Assembly (NCBI RefSeq): GCF_020091405.1
Contig: NZ_CP081903.1
Span: 4,712,501 to 4,776,500 of the forward strand
Length of the DNA stretch: 64,000 bases
Reading direction: 5' to 3'
From: Bacteroides cellulosilyticus
GTDB lineage: Bacteria > Bacteroidota > Bacteroidia > Bacteroidales > Bacteroidaceae
Position numbers and translations under genes: made by a program
Notes under the pieces: model-generated
Database searches by the model: none
What the model was told of the DNA's origin: nothing
What the model saw: only the letters and a program-made list of their open reading frames with translations
In this document: positions 1 to 7,815 of the stretch, piece by piece
Numbering within the stretch: position 1 is the stretch's first letter
Layout: the number at the start of each line of letters is the position of its first letter

Positions 1-205
1 AGAAATTATCAATAAGATTAAGGACTACACACTGGGATATAAACTGCCGGGTGCAGGTGGGGGAGGCTACTTGTATATGGTAGCGAAAGATCCGCAGGCT
101 GCATTGCGCATCCGGGAGATACTGACGCAGGATGTACCGAACCCTCGTGCACGATTTGTAGAAATGGCGTTGTCGGGAACAGGATTCCAGGTGTCAAGAT
201 CTTAA
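1..205 (+). CDS. fkp: C-terminal end of fucokinase/GDP-fucose pyrophosphorylase (partial)
   Basis: Open from the window edge in the frame starting at base 2 and ending at TAA 203-205, about 67 residues. The translated end carries the glycine-rich GHMP-kinase segment PGAGGGGYLYMVAKD and finishes GTGFQVSRS. This fits the C-terminal kinase half of the bifunctional Bacteroides Fkp, which salvages free L-fucose to fucose-1-phosphate and then GDP-fucose for capsule and glycoprotein decoration. Only the kinase tail is visible, so the pyrophosphorylase half is inferred from the family. A stand-alone GHMP sugar kinase is the alternative. It converges on rlmH with a 9-base gap. Confidence 0.75.
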   Translation, partial: EIINKIKDYTLGYKLPGAGGGGYLYMVAKDPQAALRIREILTQDVPNPRARFVEMALSGTGFQVSRS

Positions 206-214
206 TTAAGACCG

Positions 215-688
215 TTATTCGTGATGGTAAGGACCGCCATTGAGTATATTCATGGCCCGGTATAACTGCTCTACAAAAATCAGCCGCACCATCTGATGCG
301 AGAAAGTCATTTTAGAAAGGGACATTTTCTCATGTGCTGCCTGATATACTTTGGGTGAGAAACCATACGGTCCGCCGATAACAAATACAAGCCGTTTATT
401 TACGGTGTTCATCTTGCGCTTCATATAGTCTGCGAACTCTATGGAGCGCATTTCTTTTCCCCCTTCGTCCAGCAATACAATCACGTCGCCCGGCTGGAAT
501 GCCTTGCATATCAATTCCCCTTCTTTTTCTTTCTGCACTTCCATAGAAAGACTTTTCGTATTCTTCAATTCCGAGATAACTTCCATTTCGAAGGATAAGT
601 AGCGTTTAGTACGCTGTACATAGTCATTAATGGCAGTTATAAAGTGCTGTTCTACAGTTCTTCCTACGACGAGTAATGTTGTTTTCAT
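215..688 (-). CDS. rlmH: 23S rRNA (pseudouridine1915-N3)-methyltransferase RlmH
   Basis: Small SPOUT methyltransferase that uses SAM to methylate pseudouridine 1915 in helix 69 of 23S rRNA on assembled ribosomes. The product is 157 aa, the normal family length, when started at the ATG at 688 (MKTTLLVVGRT). A longer in-frame start at 715 would add nine residues and lie inside the promoter, so it is rejected. Visible family motifs are LDEGGKEMRS, the knot loop VIGGPYGFS, and the C-terminal HQMVRLIFVEQLYRA stretch. It is divergent from the DUF4783-like gene, and a -7 box for it lies at 713-720. Confidence 0.95.
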   Translation of the reverse strand: MKTTLLVVGRTVEQHFITAINDYVQRTKRYLSFEMEVISELKNTKSLSMEVQKEKEGELICKAFQPGDVIVLLDEGGKEMRSIEFADYMKRKMNTVNKRLVFVIGGPYGFSPKVYQAAHEKMSLSKMTFSHQMVRLIFVEQLYRAMNILNGGPYHHE

Positions 689-712
689 GCTGCTTACATT
701 CTGATTTGTGCA

Positions 713-720
713 CAAAATTA
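713..720 (-). promoter_or_regulatory. Bacteroidales -7 promoter box for rlmH
   Basis: On the minus strand these bases read TAATTTTG, matching the Bacteroides TAnnTTTG -7 consensus, 25 bases upstream of the preferred rlmH ATG. It sits back to back with a plus-strand box at 753-760, forming a compact divergent promoter region. Confidence 0.5.
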
Positions 721-752
721 GCGCTTTTTTATTGTATTTTACAATAAATGCT

Positions 753-760
753 TACCTTTG
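753..760 (+). promoter_or_regulatory. Bacteroidales -7 promoter box for the DUF4783-like gene and nadC
   Basis: Reads TACCTTTG, an exact TAnnTTTG -7 match, 22 bases before the ATG at 783. A partial -33-like ATTG lies at 731-734, giving 18 bases of spacing. It probably drives the overlapping pair 783-1175 and nadC. Confidence 0.55.
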
Positions 761-782
761 CGTATCATTAATACTTGTGATT

Positions 783-1175
783 ATGAAAAAACGAGTAGTT
801 TTATTGTTGACCTGCCTCTTCTTATGGGTGTCCTCGATCTTTGCTCAGGACGTACCTGTGGGGGTGGTTGTGGCCTTCAAGAAGGGAAACTCTCAGGAAC
901 TAAACAGGTATCTGGGTGATAAGGTGGATCTGATTATCCATAATCGCACGACCAATGCTGACAAGCAAACGGCAGAAGGAACTATGGCTAATTTTTTTGC
1001 CGAGAACAAAGTCAGTAGCTTCAATGTGAATCACGAAGGAAAGAGGGATGAATCAAGTTTCATCATCGGCACTTTGGGAACCGCAAATGGAAACTTTCGA
1101 GTGAATTGTTTCTTCAGAAAAGTACAGAACAAATATGTTATACATCAAATAAGAATAGATAAAACGAATGAATAA
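783..1175 (+). CDS. Secreted DUF4783-like small protein
   Basis: Protein of 130 aa with a clear N-terminal signal peptide (KKR, then a VVLLLTCLFLWVSSIFA core, cleavage likely after FAQ). The mature part looks like a single small alpha+beta fold of the NTF2/DUF4783 type found in Bacteroidetes next to nadC. Residues GDKVDLIIHN and FRVNCFFRKVQNKYVIHQIRI are typical. The ATG at 783 is preferred because an upstream in-frame ATG at 708 would run through the promoter box. It overlaps nadC by 8 bases, so the two are translationally coupled. The function is unknown; the link to NAD synthesis is positional only. Confidence 0.75.
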   Translation: MKKRVVLLLTCLFLWVSSIFAQDVPVGVVVAFKKGNSQELNRYLGDKVDLIIHNRTTNADKQTAEGTMANFFAENKVSSFNVNHEGKRDESSFIIGTLGTANGNFRVNCFFRKVQNKYVIHQIRIDKTNE

Positions 1176-2016
1176 GGAAGAAGAACTGATTGACAGGCTG
1201 ATAGATCTCGCCTTTGCAGAAGATATAGGTGACGGAGATCATACCACCCTTTCGTGTATTCCCGCTACGGCAATGGGTAAATCCAAACTTTTGATTAAAG
1301 AGCCGGGCATTCTGGCTGGTATCGAAGTTGCCAAAGAAGTGTTCCGTCGTTTCGACCCTACTATGAAGGTAGAAGTCTTCATCAATGATGGAGCTGAGGT
1401 GAAGCCGGGCGATATAGCAATGGTAGTGGAAGGCAAGGTGCAGTCTCTGTTGCAGACAGAACGCCTGATGCTGAACATTATGCAACGCATGAGTGGCATT
1501 GCTACCATGACGCATAAATATGCCGAGAAACTGAAAGGTACGAATACGCGTGTGCTCGATACCCGTAAGACTACTCCCGGTATGCGTATCCTTGAGAAGA
1601 TGGCTGTAAAGATTGGCGGTGGTGTAAATCATCGTATCGGACTGTTCGACATGATTTTGCTGAAAGACAATCATGTGGATTTTGCCGGAGGCATTGACAA
1701 GGCTATCAATCGTGCTAAAGAATATTGCAAGGAAAAAGGTAAAGACCTCAAGATAGAGATTGAAGTACGTAACTTCGATGAATTGCAACAAGTGCTTGAT
1801 CTTGGTGGCATAGACCGTATCATGTTCGACAACTTCACACCCGAAATGACAAAGAAGGCTGTGGATATGGTAGCAGGTCGTTATGAAACCGAATCTTCGG
1901 GTGGCATTACGTTCGATACACTGCGCGACTATGCCGAATGTGGCGTGGACTTTATCTCTGTAGGTGCTCTGACCCATTCTGTAAAAGGATTGGATATGAG
2001 TTTTAAAGCATGTTGA
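1168..2016 (+). CDS. nadC: Nicotinate-nucleotide pyrophosphorylase (carboxylating)
   Basis: Quinolinate phosphoribosyltransferase, the enzyme that joins quinolinate and PRPP to give nicotinate mononucleotide, CO2 and PPi in de novo NAD synthesis. The length, 282 aa, is normal. Family features in order: the N-terminal EDIGDGDHTT segment, the MLNIMQRMSGIAT helix, the DTRKTTPGMR active-site stretch, the GGGVNHRIGLFDMILLKDNH substrate loop, EIEVRNFDE, IMFDNF, and the SSGGI and DFISVGALTHS phosphate-binding strands. It overlaps the preceding small gene by 8 bases and is followed by a strong terminator at 2051. Confidence 0.97.
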   Translation: MNKEEELIDRLIDLAFAEDIGDGDHTTLSCIPATAMGKSKLLIKEPGILAGIEVAKEVFRRFDPTMKVEVFINDGAEVKPGDIAMVVEGKVQSLLQTERLMLNIMQRMSGIATMTHKYAEKLKGTNTRVLDTRKTTPGMRILEKMAVKIGGGVNHRIGLFDMILLKDNHVDFAGGIDKAINRAKEYCKEKGKDLKIEIEVRNFDELQQVLDLGGIDRIMFDNFTPEMTKKAVDMVAGRYETESSGGITFDTLRDYAECGVDFISVGALTHSVKGLDMSFKAC

Positions 2017-2050
2017 CAAGGGCGGAAGGCCGTATTTAGGAAATAGCAGG

Positions 2051-2102
2051 AAGCCTCTCATAAGTTTGCCATCATTTTGCAATCTTAATGAGAGGCTTTT
2101 TT
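2051..2102 (+). terminator. Rho-independent terminator after nadC
   Basis: A perfect 10-bp stem, AAGCCTCTCA at 2051-2060 with TGAGAGGCTT at 2089-2098, is followed by a run of T. The stem lies inside a potential 5' extension of the next reading frame, which argues for starting that gene at 2121. Confidence 0.85.
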
Positions 2103-2120
2103 CATAGATACTTGGAAAGT

Positions 2121-2831
2121 ATGGAAAAGATAGATTGGAATAGAGTAAAAACTACTATCAGAAAATGGAAGCCTGGCGAGTATGTGCGGCAAACTTCCAT
2201 TGTTGTAATTGGTGTGCTGATAACTTTCGTCGGTAGTGAACTAGTCACCAGATGTTCGGAACAGGCGGATATTAAATCTACTATGTTGCTGATTAAGGAT
2301 GAACTGAAAAGTAATCGGAAGAACTTTGAAGGTATTGTGTCTGAATTCAGCACAGATGAGCGCCTTTCTGCTTTGTTGGTGGAACATGATATGAATGTTT
2401 GGCTGATACCGGAAGATTCGCTGAAGCAATTTCGTTATTCTATAGGGCAGATTCGCAGTTTCTATTATACCCGGAATGCGCTGGACATACTTAAGAACTC
2501 TATGCTGATGCAGAAAATATCCGATAAAGAGTTTTTGCTTTCATTGATTGATGTTTATGAAGCCTTAGAAGGATTCAAAATATCAATGAATGGGTATTAT
2601 GATATGAAGGAAGATGCGGCTATTCCCTTTTATTTGACTTTGACTGATGAACAGACAAATACGGTTAATGAGGGAAAATGGGAAGCATGGGAAATATATC
2701 TTTCAGATAGGAAGTTGCGAAACTTTTTGAAAATTCCACAGGGATATTTTATTCCCGGCTATCAAGAACGTATAGAGCAAAAGATTGATAAGATGATTCA
2801 AACCATTGAACAGAAATATGGTTCAAAATAA
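2121..2831 (+). CDS. Hypothetical single-pass membrane protein (paralogue 1)
   Basis: Protein of 236 aa from the ATG at 2121 (MEKIDWNRVKTTIRKWKPGEY). One predicted membrane segment follows at about residues 25-45 (TSIVVIGVLITFVGSELV), then a mostly helical soluble domain rich in Lys and Glu. The next gene has the same layout and clear similarity (WKPGEYVRQ.SIVV.G against WRLGDYFRQFSIVAAG; later LLIKDELKSNRK against LVTEELEYNRKE), so the two are tandem duplicates 6 bases apart. I recognise no catalytic motif. The arrangement of a short cytosolic N-terminus, one helix and a large helical domain could suit a membrane-anchored sensor or scaffold. Confidence 0.7.
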   Translation: MEKIDWNRVKTTIRKWKPGEYVRQTSIVVIGVLITFVGSELVTRCSEQADIKSTMLLIKDELKSNRKNFEGIVSEFSTDERLSALLVEHDMNVWLIPEDSLKQFRYSIGQIRSFYYTRNALDILKNSMLMQKISDKEFLLSLIDVYEALEGFKISMNGYYDMKEDAAIPFYLTLTDEQTNTVNEGKWEAWEIYLSDRKLRNFLKIPQGYFIPGYQERIEQKIDKMIQTIEQKYGSK

Positions 2832-2837
2832 ATACTT

Positions 2838-3536
2838 ATGGGAAATATAGATAAGATAAAGTCTACGATTAAAGGCTGGAGATTGGGAGACTATTTCCGT
2901 CAGTTCAGTATTGTGGCGGCAGGTATTATCGTTACCTTTTGGGGAAGCGATAAGGTTACGGAGTATAGTCGTCAAAAAGAGGTGCGGGCCGCGATGCAAC
3001 TGGTGACGGAAGAATTGGAGTATAACAGAAAGGAACTGCGCAATATAAAGCACTTGTTGGATATAGACAGGAACATGAGTTCTTTGCTAATAGAGCATAA
3101 AATGGATATATCGCGAATACCGGCGGATACTTTAAGTAAGTATGACAAGCTTTTCAATAATATGAGTGAACTCTCTTATAAAACCGATGCATTGGATGTC
3201 TTGAAAGGTTCTTCGTTGATGCAGTATATTTCTGACAAGCGTTTGTTGCAGGATGTATTGCAAACCTATTTTGAGTTGGGAAGGCGGAAGAAAGATGTCA
3301 GTGATTACTATGCAGCAAAAACGGATGTAATTATGAAACTTGCCATGTCCAGGAATTTTAAGTTTGCTTTAAAAACTAACAATAACCTGCTGGATCAAAT
3401 CTCATTTCTTATAAGTAATGATCAATTTGTCAATTTTGTCATAATGGTACCCGGCTTCTTATACTGGGAAGAATTTGATGAACTGGATGAGGTGCTTGAC
3501 AAGCAAATACAGACATTGAAAGCAAAGTATAAATAA
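2838..3536 (+). CDS. Hypothetical single-pass membrane protein (paralogue 2)
   Basis: Protein of 232 aa starting at the ATG 6 bases after paralogue 1 ends. It has the same N-terminal amphipathic stretch (KIKSTIKGWRLGDYFRQ), a membrane helix around residues 21-40 (SIVAAGIIVTFWGSDKV) and a helical remainder. Both proteins keep a matching MSSLLIEHKMDISRIPADTL / LSALLVEHDMNVWLIPEDSL block about 80 residues in, followed by a DALDVLKGSSLMQ / NALDILKNSMLMQ block, so the duplication covers the whole gene. Probable two-gene operon. No function can be assigned. Confidence 0.7.
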   Translation: MGNIDKIKSTIKGWRLGDYFRQFSIVAAGIIVTFWGSDKVTEYSRQKEVRAAMQLVTEELEYNRKELRNIKHLLDIDRNMSSLLIEHKMDISRIPADTLSKYDKLFNNMSELSYKTDALDVLKGSSLMQYISDKRLLQDVLQTYFELGRRKKDVSDYYAAKTDVIMKLAMSRNFKFALKTNNNLLDQISFLISNDQFVNFVIMVPGFLYWEEFDELDEVLDKQIQTLKAKYK

Positions 3537-3644
3537 TCTCCATTCTTTAACTTCTTTTTAGATATAACATTGCAGCATTCTACGGAAAGCTGCGTCTAAC
3601 TAACAAACGACGCGAAGAGGCGTCCGTAAAAAATAGCACTGACA

Positions 3645-4196
3645 TTGGAAAATGAAATAGAACTGATAGAGGGCTGCCGGGCAGGAAAGGATTCCGCACG
3701 TAAGGAATTGTATACCCTTTATTCCAAGCAGATGCTTGCGGTATGCTACCGCTATACGGGCGACGAAGATGCTGCGCATGACGTACTGCACGATGGGTTC
3801 ATCAAAATTTTTACCCATTTCACTTTCCGGGGCGAATGTGCACTGGCAACGTGGGTGACAAGAGTAATGGTGACACAGGCAATAGATTATCTGCGAAAGC
3901 AGAAACGCATCACCCAGCTGGTGGTGAACGAAGAACAATTGCCCGACATACCCGACGAAGCAAGTATAGCCGACAGTGGTAGCCGCCTCTCTGAACAGCA
4001 GTTGATGGCATTTGTGGCAGAATTACCCGATGGATGCCGAACCGTTTTCAACTTGTATGTGTTTGAAGAGAAATCGCACAAGGAGATAGCGGAAATGCTT
4101 GGGATTAAAGTACATTCATCCACCTCGCAACTGCATCGCGCCAAGAATTTGTTAGCAAAAAGAATTAAAGAATATACAGAGTATGAAAGGAAATGA
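3645..4196 (+). CDS. RNA polymerase ECF-type sigma factor (TTG start)
   Basis: Protein of 183 aa with sigma-70 region 2 (ELYTLYSKQMLAVCYRYTGD, then AHDVLHDGFIKIFTHFTFRG) and region 4 (LPDGCRTVFNLYVFEEKSHKEIAEMLG followed by SSTSQLHRAKNLLAKRI). It directs polymerase to a small regulon, usually including its own operon. The start is a TTG at 3645: no in-frame ATG precedes region 2, and the next in-frame Met would remove its first helix. The stop overlaps the start of the next gene by 14 bases, typical of a sigma/anti-sigma pair. Confidence 0.92.
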   Translation: MENEIELIEGCRAGKDSARKELYTLYSKQMLAVCYRYTGDEDAAHDVLHDGFIKIFTHFTFRGECALATWVTRVMVTQAIDYLRKQKRITQLVVNEEQLPDIPDEASIADSGSRLSEQQLMAFVAELPDGCRTVFNLYVFEEKSHKEIAEMLGIKVHSSTSQLHRAKNLLAKRIKEYTEYERK

Positions 4197-5295
4197 TGAA
4201 ATAACCGGTTTGTTCCGCAGTCGCCTCTCTGGTGCAGAGATGACGGTGCGGGATGGCTTTTGGGAGGAGCTGAAAGGCGACCTGTCAAGAGTTGAAACCG
4301 ATGCAACCAATACTTCTGCAGCTACTAAACGTTCCGTCCTTACTCCACGCTTCTACCGGGTGGCTGCGGCTGCTTCTGTAGTATTAGTGCTTGGAGCTGC
4401 TTCCGCTGCATTCTGGTACTTCTCTCCGAAAGATGAGATTCAGGAAGCATTCACCAAGGTGGCTACCCTGACACCGGAAGGTAACCTGAACGGAGATGTG
4501 GTGCAGGAAAAGTTCCCCTCTATCCATGAGACTAAACCTACAGCGCAAAATCCTGGTCATAAGAATCCTGTACCAGTATCATCCGGAGGCATACTTGCTG
4601 CGAATGGTGATGATGAAGAGACTGTATCAGTCACTGTCTCCATTACAATTTCCCAACGCGTATATGGCAATCACCACCAAGGTAACGGAATGTATGGTCA
4701 AACAGCTTCATCAAGGAATGAAAATAATCATCGTGCCACAGCTACTGATCCCGCAGTTACAAATACAGAGCTTGGCTCAGATTCCGATAAGGCGCTCCCC
4801 ATTACCAATGCGGGTGGTTCTGCTAAAAAATGGGCTTTCAAAGCAGGTATAGGTACAGCGTTGCCAAAGGGAGACTTCGGGATGCCGCTCACCGCAGGAG
4901 TTTCTGCTGAACGTCGTTTGAACAAACATTTTTCTCTGGAGGCAGGTTTGCAATACAACCGTCTTGACGGAGACCATACGATACACACACTGGCTGTTCC
5001 GGTAAAACTGAATGCGGTGCTGGCAAGCAATTCTAAAGTAGACTTTTACGCTACATTGGGTGGTGCTGCCGAGAAATGCATAGCCGGAGCCGGGGACAAT
5101 GGTTTTGGAGCAGAGCCTATACAACTTTCCATTGCAGCAGGTCTGGGAGTCCGTTATAAGTTGAACGACCGGATTGCTCTGTTTGCAGAGCCTACGGTAT
5201 CTCATCATTTTGATACGGATTCGCAAACAAAAACGCTGCGAACGGAACGTCCAACGAACCTTAATCTACTTTGCGGTGTTCGTATGACATATTAA
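4183..5295 (+). CDS. Anti-sigma-like membrane protein fused to an outer-membrane beta-barrel domain
   Basis: Protein of 370 aa. The N-terminal 55 residues are cytosolic and acidic/basic (FRSRLSGAEMTVRDGFWEELKGDL), as in short anti-sigma domains. One membrane helix follows at about residues 57-82 (VAAAASVVLVLGAASAAFWYF), then a 120-residue Thr/Gly/Asn-rich linker. From about residue 212 the protein looks like a small 8-stranded barrel of the OmpA/porin-like superfamily (WAFKAGIGTALPKGDFG, FSLEAGLQYNRLDG, LGVRYKLNDRIALFAEPTVSHHF, ending LNLLCGVRMTY). It overlaps the ECF gene by 14 bases. An inner-membrane anti-sigma head covalently joined to a barrel would be a direct envelope-spanning sensor; whether the barrel-like domain inserts in the outer membrane is unknown. 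Confidence 0.75.
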   Translation: MKGNDEITGLFRSRLSGAEMTVRDGFWEELKGDLSRVETDATNTSAATKRSVLTPRFYRVAAAASVVLVLGAASAAFWYFSPKDEIQEAFTKVATLTPEGNLNGDVVQEKFPSIHETKPTAQNPGHKNPVPVSSGGILAANGDDEETVSVTVSITISQRVYGNHHQGNGMYGQTASSRNENNHRATATDPAVTNTELGSDSDKALPITNAGGSAKKWAFKAGIGTALPKGDFGMPLTAGVSAERRLNKHFSLEAGLQYNRLDGDHTIHTLAVPVKLNAVLASNSKVDFYATLGGAAEKCIAGAGDNGFGAEPIQLSIAAGLGVRYKLNDRIALFAEPTVSHHFDTDSQTKTLRTERPTNLNLLCGVRMTY

Positions 5296-5313
5296 CCTTA
5301 ATACAATGCAACA

Positions 5314-5856
5314 ATGAAAGCAATTTCTAATATACGTGCCGTAATGGCCATTTTGATATTCTTCTTTTCTCTTTCTTTTGTATCATGTACGGAAGAGACG
5401 TTGGACTACAATAATCCTGACGTGGATTTATTCGTCAAGCAACTAAAAGCTGGAAAATACTCTGTCGAAAGTCCGGAAGGTCTGAACACTATTCCCCGGT
5501 TTACTGTTGATGACATAGGGGACTTGTTGAAGTATGCCGAAGATTTAACGGTAATCCCTTCTTTCCCGTTGGCTCCGGTTTCTTATTCCGCAGGTGGCAA
5601 GCTTCGTTTAGGCGAGTGTATTTTGTGGACAGTAGAAACAATCCGTTTGGGGCAGAATGCTTCGATGGGGTGCAAAATGGTACATGTGGATGCAGAGAAT
5701 TACGAAGGCATTTACTTCTTATCGGATGATGAAGTTTTGGATGCTTCCGCCCGTTATCGCCGCTGGTGGGAAAACCGCAAATACCCCCGTACGATGTGGA
5801 CCATAGACCCTTGTTATGATGAACCGCTTTGTGGAAGCGGATATATGTGGTGGTAA
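5314..5856 (+). CDS. Bacteroidales lipoprotein of unknown function
   Basis: Protein of 180 aa with a lipoprotein signal (FFFSLSFVSC, lipid-anchored Cys about residue 26). The mature part, with IPRFTVDDIGDLLKYAEDL, WTVETIRLGQN and an aromatic tail RYRRWWENRKYP, resembles a family restricted to gut Bacteroidales (possibly DUF4943; the name is tentative). It lies 18 bases after the barrel-fused anti-sigma gene and 12 bases before the next secreted protein. It is therefore probably in the ECF-controlled operon and may be a cell-envelope stress or surface component. Confidence 0.65.
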   Translation: MKAISNIRAVMAILIFFFSLSFVSCTEETLDYNNPDVDLFVKQLKAGKYSVESPEGLNTIPRFTVDDIGDLLKYAEDLTVIPSFPLAPVSYSAGGKLRLGECILWTVETIRLGQNASMGCKMVHVDAENYEGIYFLSDDEVLDASARYRRWWENRKYPRTMWTIDPCYDEPLCGSGYMWW

Positions 5857-5868
5857 GAAAATAAATAA

Positions 5869-6549
5869 ATGAGAAAATATTGCACTATAATCGGACTGCT
5901 TTTAGTAGTAGTCCTTCCCGTTTGCGCTCAGAACTGGACACCTCAGGACTCTCTGCGATTGCGCCGTCTGCTGGATGGAGAAGGGATTAAGCTGAATCCG
6001 GAAGTTCTGAAAGAGATGGGAGTACAGGAACCTCTGGGCAAACAGCAGATATCGATGGAGAAACAATGGCTGGATTTCAACACAACACTTCCCGAAATAC
6101 CAAATACACCGAAGAAGAAAGTTGTTCTTACCTTGCGCCCGTATACTGCAACTACGAAGTACAATTGGGACCCGGTGTATCAGAAGAAGATTAAAATAGA
6201 TAAGGACACGTGGCGAGGGGATCCTTTCTATGAACTTAAAATACTTCGCATTTATTCCGATTGGGCAAAGAGTCCTTTAGATAAAGGTCTCCGGAAAAGT
6301 ATAGATGAAATAGAGGCAACCGGAATGCGCTACCGCGTAACGGAACGGGCCAATAATATGGCCGTAGGGAGCTGGCAGGGTGCCAGTGGCGGTTCTGGCT
6401 TCTCCGGTGATTTTATGGCACCTTTTACAAAAGAATTCTGGAACGTCAAGGGGCGTAAGCGCCGTGCCCGTACGCTGGAAGTGTTGCGTGCATACGGGGA
6501 CTCGGTAACGGTGCGGGGTAAAGAACCTGTCAAGGCGATTAAGAATTAA
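5869..6549 (+). CDS. Secreted protein of unknown function (DUF4858-like)
   Basis: Protein of 226 aa with a cleavable signal peptide (CTIIGLLLVVVLPVCAQ). A short repeat-free helical part (PQDSLRLRRLLDGEGIKLNPEVLKEMG) is followed by a basic region with RPYTATTKYNWDPVYQKKI and a Gly-rich GSWQGASGGSGFSGDFMAPFTKEFW stretch near the C-terminus. It looks like a Bacteroides-only family (DUF4858 is my best, unverified, match). It is the last gene of the ECF sigma module, and a terminator follows at 6602. Confidence 0.6.
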   Translation: MRKYCTIIGLLLVVVLPVCAQNWTPQDSLRLRRLLDGEGIKLNPEVLKEMGVQEPLGKQQISMEKQWLDFNTTLPEIPNTPKKKVVLTLRPYTATTKYNWDPVYQKKIKIDKDTWRGDPFYELKILRIYSDWAKSPLDKGLRKSIDEIEATGMRYRVTERANNMAVGSWQGASGGSGFSGDFMAPFTKEFWNVKGRKRRARTLEVLRAYGDSVTVRGKEPVKAIKN

Positions 6550-6601
6550 GGAAAAGATTTGTGATAGGGATAATTGTCTAATTCTTCATTTGTATAATTT
6601 G

Positions 6602-6652
6602 TGCACCCGGTTCTGCGTATATTGTATATTCGTATTTCCGGGTGCAGTTTTT
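6602..6652 (+). terminator. Terminator closing the ECF sigma module
   Basis: A 9-bp stem, TGCACCCGG at 6602-6610 with CCGGGTGCA at 6638-6646, is followed by GTTTTT. Confidence 0.75.
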
Positions 6653-6731
6653 ATGACATATCGCCTTTTCTTCCGAACCTTTCGCCCTTTTTTCTTGTTT
6701 CTTCCTTAATAATACCTAAATGTAGGAGACT

Positions 6732-7673
6732 ATGAACAGAATTACTTCCCTTTTCGGAATTCGATATCCAATAATCCAAGGTGGTATGGTTTGGTGCAGT
6801 GGTTGGCGCTTGGCGTCGGCAGTAAGTAATGCGGGTGGACTGGGCTTGCTTGGAGCAGGTTCCATGCATCCTGAAACGTTACGTGAGCATATCCGTAAAT
6901 GCCATGCTGCTACACATAATCCTTTTGGAGTCAATATTCCATTGATGTATCCGCAGATTGAAGAAATCATGCAGATAGTGGTAGAGGAAGGAGTCAATAT
7001 AGTTTTCACTTCCGCCGGAAGCCCTGCCAAATGGACGGGATGGCTGAAAGAGCGGGGAGTGACAGTGGTGCATGTGGTCAGTTCTTCCCGCTTTGCGATG
7101 AAAGCCGAAGAGGCGGGTGTGGATGCTGTTGTTGCTGAAGGTTTTGAAGCCGGCGGGCATAACGGAAGGGAAGAGACTACCACTTTGTGCCTGATACCTG
7201 CCGTGCGTGCCGCTACTACCTTACCATTGATTGCTGCTGGAGGAATTGCTACGGGTGAGGCTATGCTTGCTGCACGGGTGTTGGGAGCAGAAGGAGTACA
7301 AATAGGTACGCGCTTTGCATTGACTCAGGAAAGTTCAGCTCATGAATATTTCAAGGAATATTGTTTGCGTTTGCAGGAGGGGGATACCCGGCTACTGTTG
7401 AAGAAGCTTGCTCCGGTACGTTTGGTGCGGAATAATTTCCGTGACGCTGTAGAGGCAGCCGAAGCCGTGGGGGCTACGCAAGATGAACTTCGTATTCTTC
7501 TGGCTCATGGACGTGCCAAGAAAGGGATTTTCTATGGAGACCTGGAAGAGGGAGAACTGGAGATTGGCCAGGCTTCTGCACTACTTTACGGTAAACAGAT
7601 AGAGACGGTTGCTGAGGTGATGCAGGAACTGACGGAAGGATATAGAAGAGCGTGGAATGCGCTAAAGGAATAA
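6732..7673 (+). CDS. FMN-dependent nitronate monooxygenase / FabK-like enzyme
   Basis: TIM-barrel flavoprotein of 313 aa. Visible family motifs: the N-terminal FGIRYPIIQGGM, SNAGGLGLLGAG, the FGVNIPL strand, FTSAGSP, VHVVSS, the conserved His in EGFEAGGHNG, and the phosphate-binding LIAAGGIATGEAM and LGAEGVQIGTRFALT. This superfamily holds both nitronate monooxygenases (oxidative detoxification of nitronates) and the enoyl-ACP reductase FabK; sequence alone does not separate them. It is a single gene preceded by about 180 bases and followed by a bidirectional terminator shared with gadC. No fatty-acid genes adjoin it, which slightly favours the monooxygenase label. Confidence 0.85.
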   Translation: MNRITSLFGIRYPIIQGGMVWCSGWRLASAVSNAGGLGLLGAGSMHPETLREHIRKCHAATHNPFGVNIPLMYPQIEEIMQIVVEEGVNIVFTSAGSPAKWTGWLKERGVTVVHVVSSSRFAMKAEEAGVDAVVAEGFEAGGHNGREETTTLCLIPAVRAATTLPLIAAGGIATGEAMLAARVLGAEGVQIGTRFALTQESSAHEYFKEYCLRLQEGDTRLLLKKLAPVRLVRNNFRDAVEAAEAVGATQDELRILLAHGRAKKGIFYGDLEEGELEIGQASALLYGKQIETVAEVMQELTEGYRRAWNALKE

Positions 7674-7755
7674 GAATTTAGCTATATGGGACGAATTTTT
7701 TGAATAGAGGGAATGAAATGCGTCCCAAACAAACCACTTTCTTACCGTCCAAAAT

Positions 7756-7796
7756 AAAAAATGGGGCTGTACGTCAATTTGTACAGTCCCATTTTT
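7756..7796. terminator. Bidirectional terminator between the monooxygenase gene and gadC
   Basis: A long stem, AAAAATGGGGCTGTAC (ending 7772) pairing with GTACAGTCCCATTTTT at 7781-7796, with one G-T pair. It has an A run on one side and a T run on the other, so it can end transcripts from both convergent genes. Confidence 0.85.
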
Positions 7797-7815
7797 ATGT
7801 TTTCCGATTACGCCC

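Noticed and set aside
1138..2082. 314-aa minus-strand frame opposite nadC
   Set aside because: Covers nadC in antisense, and the translation is Cys/His/Phe-rich without domain features.
2088..2120. Longer N-terminus (MRGFFHRYLES) for the first tandem membrane protein
   Set aside because: These codons lie in the right arm and T run of the nadC terminator; the ATG at 2121 aligns with the paralogue's start.
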